This document shows positions 40,752 through 49,594 of a stretch of DNA of 64,000 nt, piece after piece (within the stretch, counting starts at the first letter, position 1; the number at the start of each line of letters is the position of its first letter). The translations under genes were made by a program, and so were the position numbers. Under the pieces are notes generated by a model. The model did not search any database, was not told the origin of the DNA, and saw nothing but the letters and a program-made list of their open reading frames with translations. This DNA is from DASSUW01 sp963730535 (GTDB lineage: Bacteria > Actinomycetota > Thermoleophilia > Solirubrobacterales > Solirubrobacteraceae), in contig CAVSRU010000011.1 of the NCBI GenBank assembly GCA_963730535.1, forward strand, positions 248,001 to 312,000, read 5' to 3'.

Positions 40752-41717
40752 CTACACAGCGCGGCGGCGCATAGCGATCCCGGTCAGCGCCTCCCGGATG
40801 ACGCGGTCGGCGACGAGCGCCGCGTAGTCGGCGGTGCCGATGCCGGTCGGGATCACCTCGACGACGTCGACGCCGACGAGCTCGAGCTCGGCCGCCACCG
40901 TACGCACGGCGAGCAGCAGGTCGCCCGCGGTCATGCCGCCGGGCTCGGGGGTGCCGGTGCCCGGGACGAAGGCCGGGTCGAGCACGTCGACGTCGACCGT
41001 GAGGTAGGTGGGCCCGGGCCCGACGGCCTCCACCGCCCGCCGCACGACCTCCCGGATGCCGAGGTCGCGGACGTCGTGCATGAACAGGCTCGTGATCCCC
41101 CGCTCGGCCTGCCACGCGAACTCGGCCTCGCCGGGCCAGTAGCCGCGCAGGCCGATCTGGGCGTAGCGCCGTGGATCGAGATGCCCCTGGTCGATCAGCC
41201 GGCGGATGAACGTGCCGTGCGAGAACTCGACGCCGAAGACCTCAGCGCCCGTGTCGGTGTGGGTGTCGAAGTGGACGGCCCCGACCGGGCCGTGCACGGC
41301 GGCGCAGGCACGGATCGCCGGCTCGGTGATCGAGTGGTCGCCGCCCAGCACGGCCGGGAGCACGCCGGCGGCCAGCACCTCGCCGACCGTGGCCTCGATC
41401 GCCGCATGCGACTGCTCGGGAGCGGCGGGGATGACCGGCGCGTCGCCGAAGTCGACGACCCGCAGGTCGGCCAGCGCGTCGACCTTGACCTCGAGGTGCG
41501 GGCCGGGCGGCGAGCTGGCCCCCCGGATCGCCCGCGGGGCGAGTCGCGCGCCCGGGCGGTCCGAGACGAGCTCGTCCATCGGCGCGCCGACGATCGCCAC
41601 GTCGAACCCCTCGAGCTCGGCCGGGTCCTCGGTGATCGGCACGCCGGAGAAGCTGAGCACGCCCGCGTAGTCGGGCTTCTCCCCGTACTGCGCCCACCGC
41701 CGCCCGGGGTCGAGCAT
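40752..41717 (-). CDS. speB: Agmatinase (ureohydrolase family)
   Basis: A 321-residue ureohydrolase. Manganese-binding motifs are complete: GGDHS (125-129), FDTHTDTG (150-157), and TVDVDVLDPAFVPGTGTPEPGG (about 237-258). The family hydrolyses a guanidino group to urea; agmatine to putrescine is the likely reaction because the gene overlaps (TGATG) the arginine decarboxylase gene upstream. Ends three bases after repeat copy 2 on its 3' side. Confidence 0.9.
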   Translation of the reverse strand: MLDPGRRWAQYGEKPDYAGVLSFSGVPITEDPAELEGFDVAIVGAPMDELVSDRPGARLAPRAIRGASSPPGPHLEVKVDALADLRVVDFGDAPVIPAAPEQSHAAIEATVGEVLAAGVLPAVLGGDHSITEPAIRACAAVHGPVGAVHFDTHTDTGAEVFGVEFSHGTFIRRLIDQGHLDPRRYAQIGLRGYWPGEAEFAWQAERGITSLFMHDVRDLGIREVVRRAVEAVGPGPTYLTVDVDVLDPAFVPGTGTPEPGGMTAGDLLLAVRTVAAELELVGVDVVEVIPTGIGTADYAALVADRVIREALTGIAMRRRAV

Positions 41718-43189
41718 CAGCCGCCCTCCCTCAGCACGTTGATCGTCTGGAACGCGGGGTCGCTGGCGCCGTGCAGGCGCGCCCCGCTCGCGGCAAGCTC
41801 GCGCAGGTAGGCGACCGTCTCGGCGGAGATGCGCTCGCCCGGCAGGAGCGCGGGCACCCCGGGCGGGTAGCTGGCGATCGACTCGCACGAGATGCGGCCG
41901 ACCGCGTCGTCGACCGGGACCTGCTCGGCGTCGCCGAGGAACGCCTCGCGCGGCGGGAGCGCGACCTCGTTCTCGAGCGAGGCGGCGGGCGGGACGATCG
42001 GGGCGGTCGCCCCCGGCTCGGACAGGCGCTTGACGACCTCGTCGACGTCCCCGGCCAGGCGGCGCAGCGCGGCCGCCGACTCCGCGAGGCCGACGACGAA
42101 GACGACGGTCGCCTGCATCGGCAGCTCGACGTGGACGTCGTAGGAGCGGCGCAGCTCGTCGGCGATCTCGTAGCCGGTGCGGCCCGTCCCGCGCACGTCG
42201 AGCACGATCCGGAGCGGGTCGTAGCCGGCCACGCCCATCCGCCCCACCAGCGCATCGTCGACGAGCCCGATCCCCTCGATCGTCTCGAGCTTGGCCCGGG
42301 CCACGCCGATCGCCTCCACCGTCTCGTAGAGGAGCTGCTCGCCGTGCAGGGCGAGCTGGCGCCGCGCGCCGTCGAGCGAGGCGATGAGCAGCGACGACGG
42401 GCTCGTCGAGCGCAGCAGGCGGAGCGCGCGCGCCACGGCGCCGGTGTCGACGAGGCCGGGGCCGATGTGGAGCATCGCGCTCTGCGTGAGCGAGCCGGCG
42501 ATCTTGTGCGTGCTCGTCAGCATCGCGTCGGCGCCCTGGGAGAGCGCCGTCGGCGGCAGCGCATCGTGGAAGCCGAAGTGCGGGCCCCACGCCTGGTCGA
42601 CGACGAGCGGAATGCCCGCCCGGTGCGCGACCTCGGCGCAGCCGGCCACGTCCGCGGCCATGCCGTAGTACGTCGGGGAGACGATGAACGCGGCCCGCGC
42701 GTCGGGAGCCGCGCGCAGCGCGCGCTCGAGCGACTCGGGGGTGACGCAGTGCGTGATGCCGAGCTCGTCGTCGTACTCGGGCGCGACGAAGCTCGGCAGC
42801 CCGCCGCTGAGCACGAGCCCGTCGACGATCGACGCGTGCGAGTTGCGCTGGGCGACGATCCGCGCGCCGAGCGGCGCGAGCGCGAGGCACAGAGCGTGGT
42901 TGCCCTGGGTGGCGCCGTTGGTGAGGAAGAACGTGCGCTCGGCACCGAACGCCTCGGCGGCGAGAAGCTCCGCGCGCTCGTACGGCGTGGGCGACGGCCC
43001 GAGGTCGATCCCGTGGATGTCCTGCGGCACGTCGGCGGCCAGGCCGTCGGCCCCGATCGCCTTGCGCACGCCCGGGTCGGCGCCCGGCCCGCCCTTGTGC
43101 CCGGGCACGTGGTAGCGGCCGGGGCCGCGGAACGCGTAGGCCACGACGGCGTCGAGGTAGGGCGCCGTGGGCTGCTCGCTGGGCTCCAT
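41717..43189 (-). CDS. speA: Orn/Lys/Arg decarboxylase, arginine decarboxylase type
   Basis: A 490-residue fold-I PLP decarboxylase. RYHVPGHKGGPGA at the N-terminus, LTNGATQGNHALCLA, VVDQAWGPHFGFHDALP and the PLP Lys229 in LTSTHKIAGSLTQSA are typical of the Bacillus-type (short) arginine/lysine decarboxylases. Coupling to agmatinase makes arginine the likely substrate, giving agmatine. The frame is open to 43273 but homologues start around MEPSEQPTAPYL at 43189. It is 13 bp downstream of the PucR gene on the same strand and may be in its transcript. Confidence 0.88.
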   Translation of the reverse strand: MEPSEQPTAPYLDAVVAYAFRGPGRYHVPGHKGGPGADPGVRKAIGADGLAADVPQDIHGIDLGPSPTPYERAELLAAEAFGAERTFFLTNGATQGNHALCLALAPLGARIVAQRNSHASIVDGLVLSGGLPSFVAPEYDDELGITHCVTPESLERALRAAPDARAAFIVSPTYYGMAADVAGCAEVAHRAGIPLVVDQAWGPHFGFHDALPPTALSQGADAMLTSTHKIAGSLTQSAMLHIGPGLVDTGAVARALRLLRSTSPSSLLIASLDGARRQLALHGEQLLYETVEAIGVARAKLETIEGIGLVDDALVGRMGVAGYDPLRIVLDVRGTGRTGYEIADELRRSYDVHVELPMQATVVFVVGLAESAAALRRLAGDVDEVVKRLSEPGATAPIVPPAASLENEVALPPREAFLGDAEQVPVDDAVGRISCESIASYPPGVPALLPGERISAETVAYLRELAASGARLHGASDPAFQTINVLREGG

Positions 43190-43202
43190 GGACGCGGCGA
43201 TC

Positions 43203-44744
43203 CTACGGCGCGCGGGCGCCCGCGGGCAACCGTGCGCCGTCCAAATCGGGGTCGGCGCTTTGGGCAGCGGCATCGGCGACGAGCGCGAGGTAGACGGTCG
43301 TGATCGTCGCCGGCTGCTTGAGCGAGCGGCCCAGCACCTGCTCGGCCCGGGCCAACCGGTAGCGCAGCGAGTTGCGGTGCATGTGCAGCGACGCGGCGGT
43401 CGCCGCGATGTCGAGGTCGTGCTCGAAGTACGCCTTCAGCGCCTCGTGCAGCGGTGGGTTGGCGCGCAGGGCGGACAGGATCGCGTCGACCTTCGGCGCC
43501 AGCCGGGCGGCGGGGATCTCGCTGAGCACGAACGTCCCGAGCTCGAAGTCGTCGAAGTGCGTCAGGCCGCGCCCGTGGCCGGCGGCCAGCTCGGCGTCAC
43601 GCAGCGAGTGCCGGGCATCGGCCATCGAGGTCACCGCACGGCCGATGCCGATGACCACGTCGGGCAGGTCGATGGCCAGCGCCGAGCGCAGCTCGGCGTC
43701 GCCGGCCTGGACGAGCACGACGAGCGAGCCGTCGCGCTCGTGCGCCAGGTGCGGCAGGCGCCCGTGCTCGAGCCGCCGTGCGACCTCGCGGTGGACCTCC
43801 CCCGGCGCGCGCACGACGGCCACGCGCGCCGGCCCGGAGAAGTCGAGCCCGAAGGCCGCGGCGCGAGCGGCGACGGGCAGCGCGTCGGCCGGCTCCTCCG
43901 GCTCGAGCGCCTCCTGGAGCAGCGCGCCCTTGACCGCCTGCTCCTGGTCGCGGACCACGTCGCTGAGCCGGGCCATCGCGGCCAGGAGCGGGGCCGTGGC
44001 CTCCGCCGCTGGCTTCGCCAGCTTGTCGACGAACCCGCGCCGCGGGCTGGCCAGGACCAGCCGGCGCGCGGCGTGGTCGGCGCGGGTGGCCACCGACGTG
44101 GCGACCACGTGCCAGCCGGCGACGTCGAGCTCGACGAGGCCGGGGGGCTCGGCGCACACGGCCTGGAGGAGCTCGTCCACGGGAGGCCGCCCGGCGACGA
44201 CCTCCGGCTCGCCGTCGGCGCTCAGCAGGACCACGCCGGCGTCGAGGAAGCGCGCCAGGCGATCGACCATCGCGCGCTCGGGCTGCGGCGTGCGCAGCGC
44301 GTCGACGAGGTAGCGCTGGAGCGCGGTGAGGCGGCGGAAGACCTGCTCCTCGCCGCTCGTCAGCGCGCTGTCGACGAAGTGGATGATCTCCCGGAACGGC
44401 GTCTCGTACGGGACCGCGAAGAGCGGGAAGCCGCGCTGTCGAGCGGCCGCCAGCAGCGCCGGCGGCACCCGCTTGAAGCCGAGGCCGACGCCGAAGCCGA
44501 GCGCGCTGGCACCTCCCGCCTCGAGCTGCGGGACGAGCTCCCGCTGCGCCTCGGCGTTGCCGCGCAGGCGCACGCCGGTCGTGAGCATCACCCAGTCGCG
44601 GCCCAGCCAGCGGGCCGGCGCCTCCACCTCGACGGCGTGCGCGCCGCGGACCTCGCGCGCCTCCGCCTCGCCGCCCCCGCTGAGCAGCTCGAGGCCGAAC
44701 GACTCCTCGGCGAGCAGGTCGGCGAGCCGGAGCGGCGTGCCCAT
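43203..44744 (-). CDS. PucR family regulator
   Basis: A 513-residue PucR regulator: N-terminal purine-catabolism-like domain (LADLLAEESFGLELLSGGG, WVMLTTGVRLRG), central region, and C-terminal HTH (DIAATAASLHMHRNSLRYRLARAEQVLG, about 463-490). It probably activates the arginine/agmatine or GABA genes on either side. It lies ahead of the arginine decarboxylase on the same strand and divergent from the SnoaL-like gene. Start ATG 44744. Confidence 0.88.
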   Translation of the reverse strand: MGTPLRLADLLAEESFGLELLSGGGEAEAREVRGAHAVEVEAPARWLGRDWVMLTTGVRLRGNAEAQRELVPQLEAGGASALGFGVGLGFKRVPPALLAAARQRGFPLFAVPYETPFREIIHFVDSALTSGEEQVFRRLTALQRYLVDALRTPQPERAMVDRLARFLDAGVVLLSADGEPEVVAGRPPVDELLQAVCAEPPGLVELDVAGWHVVATSVATRADHAARRLVLASPRRGFVDKLAKPAAEATAPLLAAMARLSDVVRDQEQAVKGALLQEALEPEEPADALPVAARAAAFGLDFSGPARVAVVRAPGEVHREVARRLEHGRLPHLAHERDGSLVVLVQAGDAELRSALAIDLPDVVIGIGRAVTSMADARHSLRDAELAAGHGRGLTHFDDFELGTFVLSEIPAARLAPKVDAILSALRANPPLHEALKAYFEHDLDIAATAASLHMHRNSLRYRLARAEQVLGRSLKQPATITTVYLALVADAAAQSADPDLDGARLPAGARAP

Positions 44745-44870
44745 GGACCGCAGCCTATTGCTTGGTCGCGGGTCCAAACGATCGGCTCAGGTTTGGTCAC
44801 GGCGACGGTTGTCCGCCCGGACGTTGCGACCGATGCTGATCAACCCCGCACGACCCGAGGAGAGGACGCC
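44745..44870. promoter_or_regulatory. Divergent promoter, PucR / SnoaL-like gene
   Basis: The 126-bp gap holds an inverted repeat CCAAAC (44774-44779) and GTTTGG (44791-44796) with an 11-base spacer. GAGGAGAGG at 44857-44865 is the ribosome binding site of the rightward gene. The repeat is a plausible PucR operator. Confidence 0.5.
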
Positions 44871-45293
44871 ATGTCCACCACCACGAGCAGGTCCACGAAG
44901 GCGCGCAACGGCCGCGCACAGAACGGCGCCCGCGCCCAGAACAAGGCCGCGCTGCGCGGCGCCGTCGCGGCGCTCAACGACGGCAACGCCGAGGCGTACC
45001 TCGCGCTCTTCCGGCCCGACGCAGCGCTGCACGGCTTCCCGGCCGGCATCGAGGACGTCGACGACCTCTGCCGCTTCCACGCCGCCACCGACGACACATT
45101 CCCGCAGGCGACCGTGACGCTCGACGACGCCGTGGCGGAGGGCGACCGCGTCGCCACGCGCTTCACCTGGCGCGCGGCGCAGGGTCCCGGCTGGTCGCTC
45201 GAGGCCCAGGGAGGCGCGATCGTGCGCTTCGAGGACGGGCAGATCGCCGAGTGCTGGAACCTCCCGGCCGAGCTGCACGCCATCGCGGCGTAG
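44871..45293 (+). CDS. SnoaL/NTF2-like protein
   Basis: A 140-residue protein with a basic, low-complexity first 25 residues and then an NTF2 fold: AVAALNDGNAEAYLALFRPDAALHG, FPAGIEDVDDLCRF, FTWRAAQG and VRFEDGQIAECWN. Such domains bind or isomerise small molecules; this one is unassigned. Strong RBS. It heads the run SnoaL-like, M20 deacylase, GABA aminotransferase, with 10 bp to the next start. Confidence 0.8.
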   Translation: MSTTTSRSTKARNGRAQNGARAQNKAALRGAVAALNDGNAEAYLALFRPDAALHGFPAGIEDVDDLCRFHAATDDTFPQATVTLDDAVAEGDRVATRFTWRAAQGPGWSLEAQGGAIVRFEDGQIAECWNLPAELHAIAA

Positions 45294-45303
45294 CCTCCGG
45301 GCG

Positions 45304-46551
45304 GTGGACGACGACATCCTGGCGGCCGTGGCGGCCGAAGAGGCCGCCATGGTCGATCTCCTGACCGAGCTGGTCGAGGCGCCGACGGTGCTGGGCGCCG
45401 AGGGCGGTGGCCAGACGATCATGCGACGCGCCTTCGCCGGCCTCGGGCTTGAGCCGTTCGACGTGCCGCTCGACGCCGGCGCGCTGCGCGCCCACCCCGG
45501 CGGCGCGCCGTTCACCTGGGATGTCTCGGAGAAGGTCAACGTGCTCGCCGACTGGCTCCCGGCCGGCGACGCGGACGGGCGCTCGCTGGTCCTCAACGGG
45601 CACATCGACGTCGTGAGCCCGGAGCCGAGCGAGCTGTGGACCGGCGCGCCCTTCGCCGCCCGCCGCGACGGCGAGTGGCTGTATGGCCGCGGCGCCGGGG
45701 ACATGAAGTCGGGGCTGGTGGCGATGGTCGGCGCCGTGGCCGGCCTCCAGCGCCTCGGCGTCACGCCGCGCGGGCGCGTGCAGCTCCAGTCCGTCGTCGA
45801 GGAGGAGTGCACCGGCCACGGGGCGCTCGCCTGCGTGCTGGCCGGCCACACGGCGGACGCCGCGGTGCTCACCGAACCGACGCAGGGGGCGATCTGGACC
45901 GCGCAGGTCGGCGTCCTGTGGTTCAAGGTGCGCGTGCTCGGGGCGCCCGCCCACGCCGGCGACGCCGGCGACGGAGCCAACGCGATCGAGGCCTCGTACC
46001 AGGTGATCGAGGCGCTGCGGGGCCTGGAGGCCGAGCTCAACGCGGTGCGGCCGGAGCTCTACGCGGCCTATCCGCATCCGATCAACCTCAACGTGGGGAT
46101 GGTGCGCGGCGGCGACTGGCCGTCGACGGTGGCCGGCGAGTGCATCACCCACTTCCGCCTGGCGACCTACCCGGGCGAGCCCGTAGCCGAGCTCAAGGCG
46201 CGCGTCGAGGAGGTCGTCGCCGGCGTGCAGACCGGCGCGCACCGCATCGAGGTGCTCTACGAGGGCTTCCAGTGCGAGGGCTACGAGCTCGCCCACGACG
46301 CGCCGCTGGTCCAGGGCCTGGCCGCCGCCTCCGCGCGTGTCAACGGCGCCGGCCCGCCGCCCCTGTTCGCGTCCACGGCCACGACTGACGCCCGCGCCTT
46401 CGCCCTCTACGGCGACACGCCGGCGGTCTGCTTCGGGCCGCTGGCCGAGCACGAGCACGGCGTCGACGAGCGGGTGCACGTGCCGTCGATCACCCGCACC
46501 GCCCAGGCGCTCGCCCTGTTCATCTCCGATTGGAGCGGACTGTCACCATGA
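45304..46551 (+). CDS. M20 family deacylase (ArgE/DapE type)
   Basis: A 415-residue dinuclear zinc amidohydrolase. LVLNGHIDVVSPEPSELW (metal His and Asp), YGRGAGDMKSGLVAM (bridging Asp), VVEEECTGHGALACV (catalytic and metal Glu) and a C-terminal ligand in LAEHEHG are present. M20 enzymes remove acyl groups from amino acids; ArgE acts on acetylornithine. Ahead of GABA aminotransferase it could liberate an amino acid or GABA from an acylated form. Start GTG 45304; overlaps the next gene (ATGA). Confidence 0.85.
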   Translation: MDDDILAAVAAEEAAMVDLLTELVEAPTVLGAEGGGQTIMRRAFAGLGLEPFDVPLDAGALRAHPGGAPFTWDVSEKVNVLADWLPAGDADGRSLVLNGHIDVVSPEPSELWTGAPFAARRDGEWLYGRGAGDMKSGLVAMVGAVAGLQRLGVTPRGRVQLQSVVEEECTGHGALACVLAGHTADAAVLTEPTQGAIWTAQVGVLWFKVRVLGAPAHAGDAGDGANAIEASYQVIEALRGLEAELNAVRPELYAAYPHPINLNVGMVRGGDWPSTVAGECITHFRLATYPGEPVAELKARVEEVVAGVQTGAHRIEVLYEGFQCEGYELAHDAPLVQGLAAASARVNGAGPPPLFASTATTDARAFALYGDTPAVCFGPLAEHEHGVDERVHVPSITRTAQALALFISDWSGLSP

Positions 46552-47831
46552 CCAACGCGATGGATGTCACCCAGCCAGTGGACGTGCGCGACGCGCGCGC
46601 GAGGTTCGTGTCGAGCGGCGTGAGCACCCCGCCGATCGTCGTCGCCCACGCCGAGGGCGCGCGGATCGAGGACGCCGACGGGCGCTCGTACATCGACTTC
46701 GCGGGCGGCATCGCGTGCCAGAACCTCGGCCATGGGCCGTCCGACGTCGTGCGCGCGATCCACGAGCAGGTCGACCGCTACCTGCACCAGTGCTTCATGG
46801 TCGGGATGTACGAGCCGTACGTCGAGGTCTGCCGCCGGCTCTCCGAGCTCTACCCGGGCGGCGGCGGGGACTACAAGAGCGTGCTGCTCAACTCCGGCGC
46901 CGAGGGCGTCGAGAACGCCGTCAAGATCGCGCGCGCGGCGACCGGCCGACCCGCCGTGATCGCGTTCGACCGCGCCTTCCACGGGCGGACGCTGCTCACC
47001 ATGACGCTCACCAGCAAGGTGACGCCCTACAAGCGCGGCTTCGGCCCCTTCGCGCCCGAGGTCTACCGCGCGCCCGCGCCCTACGAGTACCGCGGCGTCG
47101 GCACCGAGGACGCGATCATGGGCCTGCTCGCGCTCTTCAAGTCCGACGTCGACCCGGAGAGCGTCGCCTGCGTGGTGCTCGAGCCGGTCCAGGGCGAGGG
47201 CGGCTTCATCCCGATGCCGGTCGACTTCCCGGCGCGGCTCAAGGAGGTCTGCGAGGCGCACGGGATCCTCTACGTGGACGACGAGGTCCAGGCCGGCGTC
47301 GGCCGCACCGGTCCCGTGTGGGCGATCGAGCACTACGGGATCGAGCCCGACCTGATGGTCTCCGGCAAGTCGCTCGGCGGCGGGCTCCCGCTGGCCGCGG
47401 TGACCGGCCGGGCCGACGTCATGGACGCGGTCGGAGTCGGCGGCCTCGGCGGCACGTTCGGCGGCAACCCGGTGGCCTGCGCGGCGGCCGCCGTCGTGCT
47501 CGACACCGTCGCGGCGCCCGGCTTCCGCGAGCGCGCCGAGGAGCTGGGGCGCACGATCCGCGAGCGGCTCGAGGCGCTCGACATCGCGGGCGACGTGCGC
47601 GGCCTCGGGCCGATGCTCGCGCTCGAGCTGGTGACCGACGACGAGTCGCGAGCGCCGGCGCCCGAGCGGGTCGCCGCGACCGTGGCCGCGGCGCGCGAGC
47701 GCGGCCTGCTCCTGCTCTCCTGCGGGATGTACGGCAACGTGATCCGCCTGCTGCCGCCGCTCACCATCGAGGCCGCCGAGCTGAACGAGGGGCTCGACAT
47801 CCTCGAGGCGTCGCTCCAGGCTGCGGCTTAG
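46548..47831 (+). CDS. gabT: 4-aminobutyrate aminotransferase
   Basis: A 427-residue class III PLP aminotransferase. FAGGIACQNLGHGP, LLNSGAEGVENAVKIARAATG, FDRAFHGRTLLTMTLTSK, LEPVQGEGGFIPMP, YVDDEVQAGVGRTG, and PLP Lys in VSGKSLGGGLPLAAV match GABA transaminases closely. It converts GABA plus 2-oxoglutarate to succinate semialdehyde and glutamate. The ATG at 46548 follows directly on the M20 stop (ATGA overlap), deciding the start over one six codons upstream. It is the last enzyme of the arginine-to-succinate route here, and is followed by repeat copy 3. Confidence 0.92.
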   Translation: MTNAMDVTQPVDVRDARARFVSSGVSTPPIVVAHAEGARIEDADGRSYIDFAGGIACQNLGHGPSDVVRAIHEQVDRYLHQCFMVGMYEPYVEVCRRLSELYPGGGGDYKSVLLNSGAEGVENAVKIARAATGRPAVIAFDRAFHGRTLLTMTLTSKVTPYKRGFGPFAPEVYRAPAPYEYRGVGTEDAIMGLLALFKSDVDPESVACVVLEPVQGEGGFIPMPVDFPARLKEVCEAHGILYVDDEVQAGVGRTGPVWAIEHYGIEPDLMVSGKSLGGGLPLAAVTGRADVMDAVGVGGLGGTFGGNPVACAAAAVVLDTVAAPGFRERAEELGRTIRERLEALDIAGDVRGLGPMLALELVTDDESRAPAPERVAATVAAARERGLLLLSCGMYGNVIRLLPPLTIEAAELNEGLDILEASLQAAA

Positions 47832-47856
47832 CTCGTCGGGCGGCCTGGCCCGGGCG

Positions 47857-48063
47857 AACGTCAACACCGGCTGGGTAGGGAGGCGAGGGGGCCGGCCGGC
47901 CGGCGACGAACCACTCGCGGATTAGCCCCGGTTTCCGACGGCTAATCCGACATAGTTCGCGAACTATCCCCGATTAGCCCCGGTTTCCGGGGCTAACTCG
48001 ACATAGTTCGCGCCGCGGCTGGCTCCCTCGCCTCCCTACCCAGCCGCAGTTGACTTTGACGTT
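47857..48063. repeat. Inverted-terminal repeat element, copy 3
   Basis: Left end AACGTCAAC...GGCTGGGTAGGGAGGCGAGG, right end CCTCCCTACCCAGCC...TTTGACGTT with a partial duplication of the end hexamer (TTGACTTTGACGTT). Two tandem hairpins inside, each of the form CGAACyA...GATTAGCC...GGCTAA...ATAGTTCG (47907-47959 and 47960-48010). Identity to copy 2 in the second hairpin is high. Extended ends CCGGG/CCCGG are present on both sides. It lies 25 bp after the GABA aminotransferase stop and 7 bp before the stop of the converging gene. Confidence 0.85.
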
Positions 48064-48070
48064 CTCCCGG

Positions 48071-48778
48071 TCAGGACTGGCACGCACGCGGAAGCTCGGC
48101 GACCCGGCGCGGGTCGGGCACGATCTGCTCCCCGGGGGGCGGGCTCGTCTTGCACCACGCGACGCGGTAGGTCGTGAAGTCGATCACGGCGCGGAACGGG
48201 TACGTCAGCGAGCCGGCCTGGTTGCTGTCCGTCGCCACGATGGCGCGGACCGTGGTGTCGCACTCGAACACTCCTCTGCGAACCGTGAGGTCGGTGACGG
48301 CCTCCGCGGTGCCGGGCGCGCGCTCGCACGTGGTCGGGCCCGTGGGGCGGCGGAACTCGCCCTCGGCGGCCCGGGCCTGGGCGGAGGCGGTGATGCGCTC
48401 CTCGACCTCGGCGACGACCGCGCCGCGGGCGGCGCGGCGCTCGGCGGCGCTGCTGCCGGCCGGCGGGCGCAGCGCGGCGAGCGACACGGTGGTTGGCCGC
48501 TGGGACTCGACCGCCCGGCGTGCGACGGCGTCAAGGCGGGCGTCGTCGGCGGCTCGGTCGCGCGCGTCCGCCCGTTGCTTGGCGTCGTCGATCGCCGGCG
48601 CGACGAGCGCGGCGACGGCGATCCCGACGACGACCACGGCGGCGGCGACGCCCAGCAGCAACCGCTTCGGGACCGGCCGTACCTCGACGTCGCGCGGTGG
48701 CGTCCAGATCCGCAGCCACGCTCCGAGTGATTCGAGCGCGGTCGCCCGCTGGCGCTCTTTCTCACCGGAGAACGGCAT
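48071..48778 (-). CDS. Membrane-anchored hypothetical protein
   Basis: A 235-residue protein with one hydrophobic segment (about 39-62, KRLLLGVAAAVVVVGIAVAAL) and a long charged extracytoplasmic part that looks coiled in places (EVEERITASAQARAAEGEF). Cys pairs in TTCERAPG and FECDTT could be disulfide-bonded; a further WCKTSPPPGE motif is near the end. I do not recognise a family. Start ATG 48778; it lies 12 bp after the ImmA gene on the same strand and may be in its operon. Confidence 0.7.
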   Translation of the reverse strand: MPFSGEKERQRATALESLGAWLRIWTPPRDVEVRPVPKRLLLGVAAAVVVVGIAVAALVAPAIDDAKQRADARDRAADDARLDAVARRAVESQRPTTVSLAALRPPAGSSAAERRAARGAVVAEVEERITASAQARAAEGEFRRPTGPTTCERAPGTAEAVTDLTVRRGVFECDTTVRAIVATDSNQAGSLTYPFRAVIDFTTYRVAWCKTSPPPGEQIVPDPRRVAELPRACQS

Positions 48779-48790
48779 CTGGTGGTGAGA

Positions 48791-49594
48791 TTAGGCGGCG
48801 GCCGAGATGCTGTCCAGTCGCCCGGTCACGAGGACGAGGTGGCAGTGGCGGTTGTTGAGCACCTCGGCGGCGAACGTGCGAGCGCCGAGGGTGACCGTCG
48901 CCGCCACCGGCGAGGAGGAGCGGCGCGCGGCGTCGACGGCGCCGGCCAGCGGCGGGGCGCCGGCGGGAAGGTGCCGGATGCGGCCCGCGAGCCGCCCGAA
49001 GGCGGCGGCGAAGGCGGGCGACTCGACGCTCCTCCACACGGGCAGGCGCCCGCGCGCGTCGGGCCAGCGGCCGGCGACGATCAGCGCCAGGGGCTCGGCG
49101 TGGCGCTCGACGTAGTGGTGCGCGGCGGCGTGGCCGGACGCGCCGTAGGCCGAGGCCAGGGCGAGCGGCGTGCGCAGCGACCCCTCGTGCTCGGCTGCCT
49201 CGGCCGTGAACCGCCCGCCCTGGAAGATCAGCTCGCTCGCGGCGAGGTTGGCCTCCGCCTCGATGCCGACCGCGAGGTCGCCGAACAGCTCGCCCGCCGT
49301 ATCGAGCCGCACGGCGGCCCGGTGCCACGGGCAGAGCAGGTGGCCGATCTCGTGCGCCTCGGTGAAGCGGCGGCGGGCCGGGGACTGCGTGCGGTCGACG
49401 AACAGCGCCCGCCGCTCGAACCACAGCGCGCCGAGGACGCGCGCCCGCGGCGGCAGCACGACGCGCTCGCGCACGCCGGCGGCCTCGGCGAGCGCGTCGA
49501 GCGGCGTCGGCAGCACGCCGGCCACGCCCGCATGCCGGAGCGCCTCGGCGCACAGGCGCTCGATCCGCGAGCGCGTGAAGGCGGGGATCTTCAC
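48791..49594 (-). CDS. ImmA/IrrE-type metallopeptidase
   Basis: A 267-residue protein with the zinc-protease motif HEIGH (81-85) in AHEIGHLLCPW and a downstream EAEANLAASELI that supplies the third ligand. ImmA-type peptidases cleave an XRE repressor, and the XRE gene lies directly upstream, overlapping (its stop and this start overlap by four bases). The C-terminal 100 residues contain no known domain. The pair resembles phage/ICE-type regulation and COG2856 toxin-antitoxin modules. Confidence 0.85.
   Translation of the reverse strand: MKIPAFTRSRIERLCAEALRHAGVAGVLPTPLDALAEAAGVRERVVLPPRARVLGALWFERRALFVDRTQSPARRRFTEAHEIGHLLCPWHRAAVRLDTAGELFGDLAVGIEAEANLAASELIFQGGRFTAEAAEHEGSLRTPLALASAYGASGHAAAHHYVERHAEPLALIVAGRWPDARGRLPVWRSVESPAFAAAFGRLAGRIRHLPAGAPPLAGAVDAARRSSSPVAATVTLGARTFAAEVLNNRHCHLVLVTGRLDSISAAA

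Noticed and set aside
47907..48010. Repeats GATTAGCCCCGG... resembling a short CRISPR array
   Set aside because: They are inverted, not direct with unique spacers; two hairpins within a repeat element. No cas genes.
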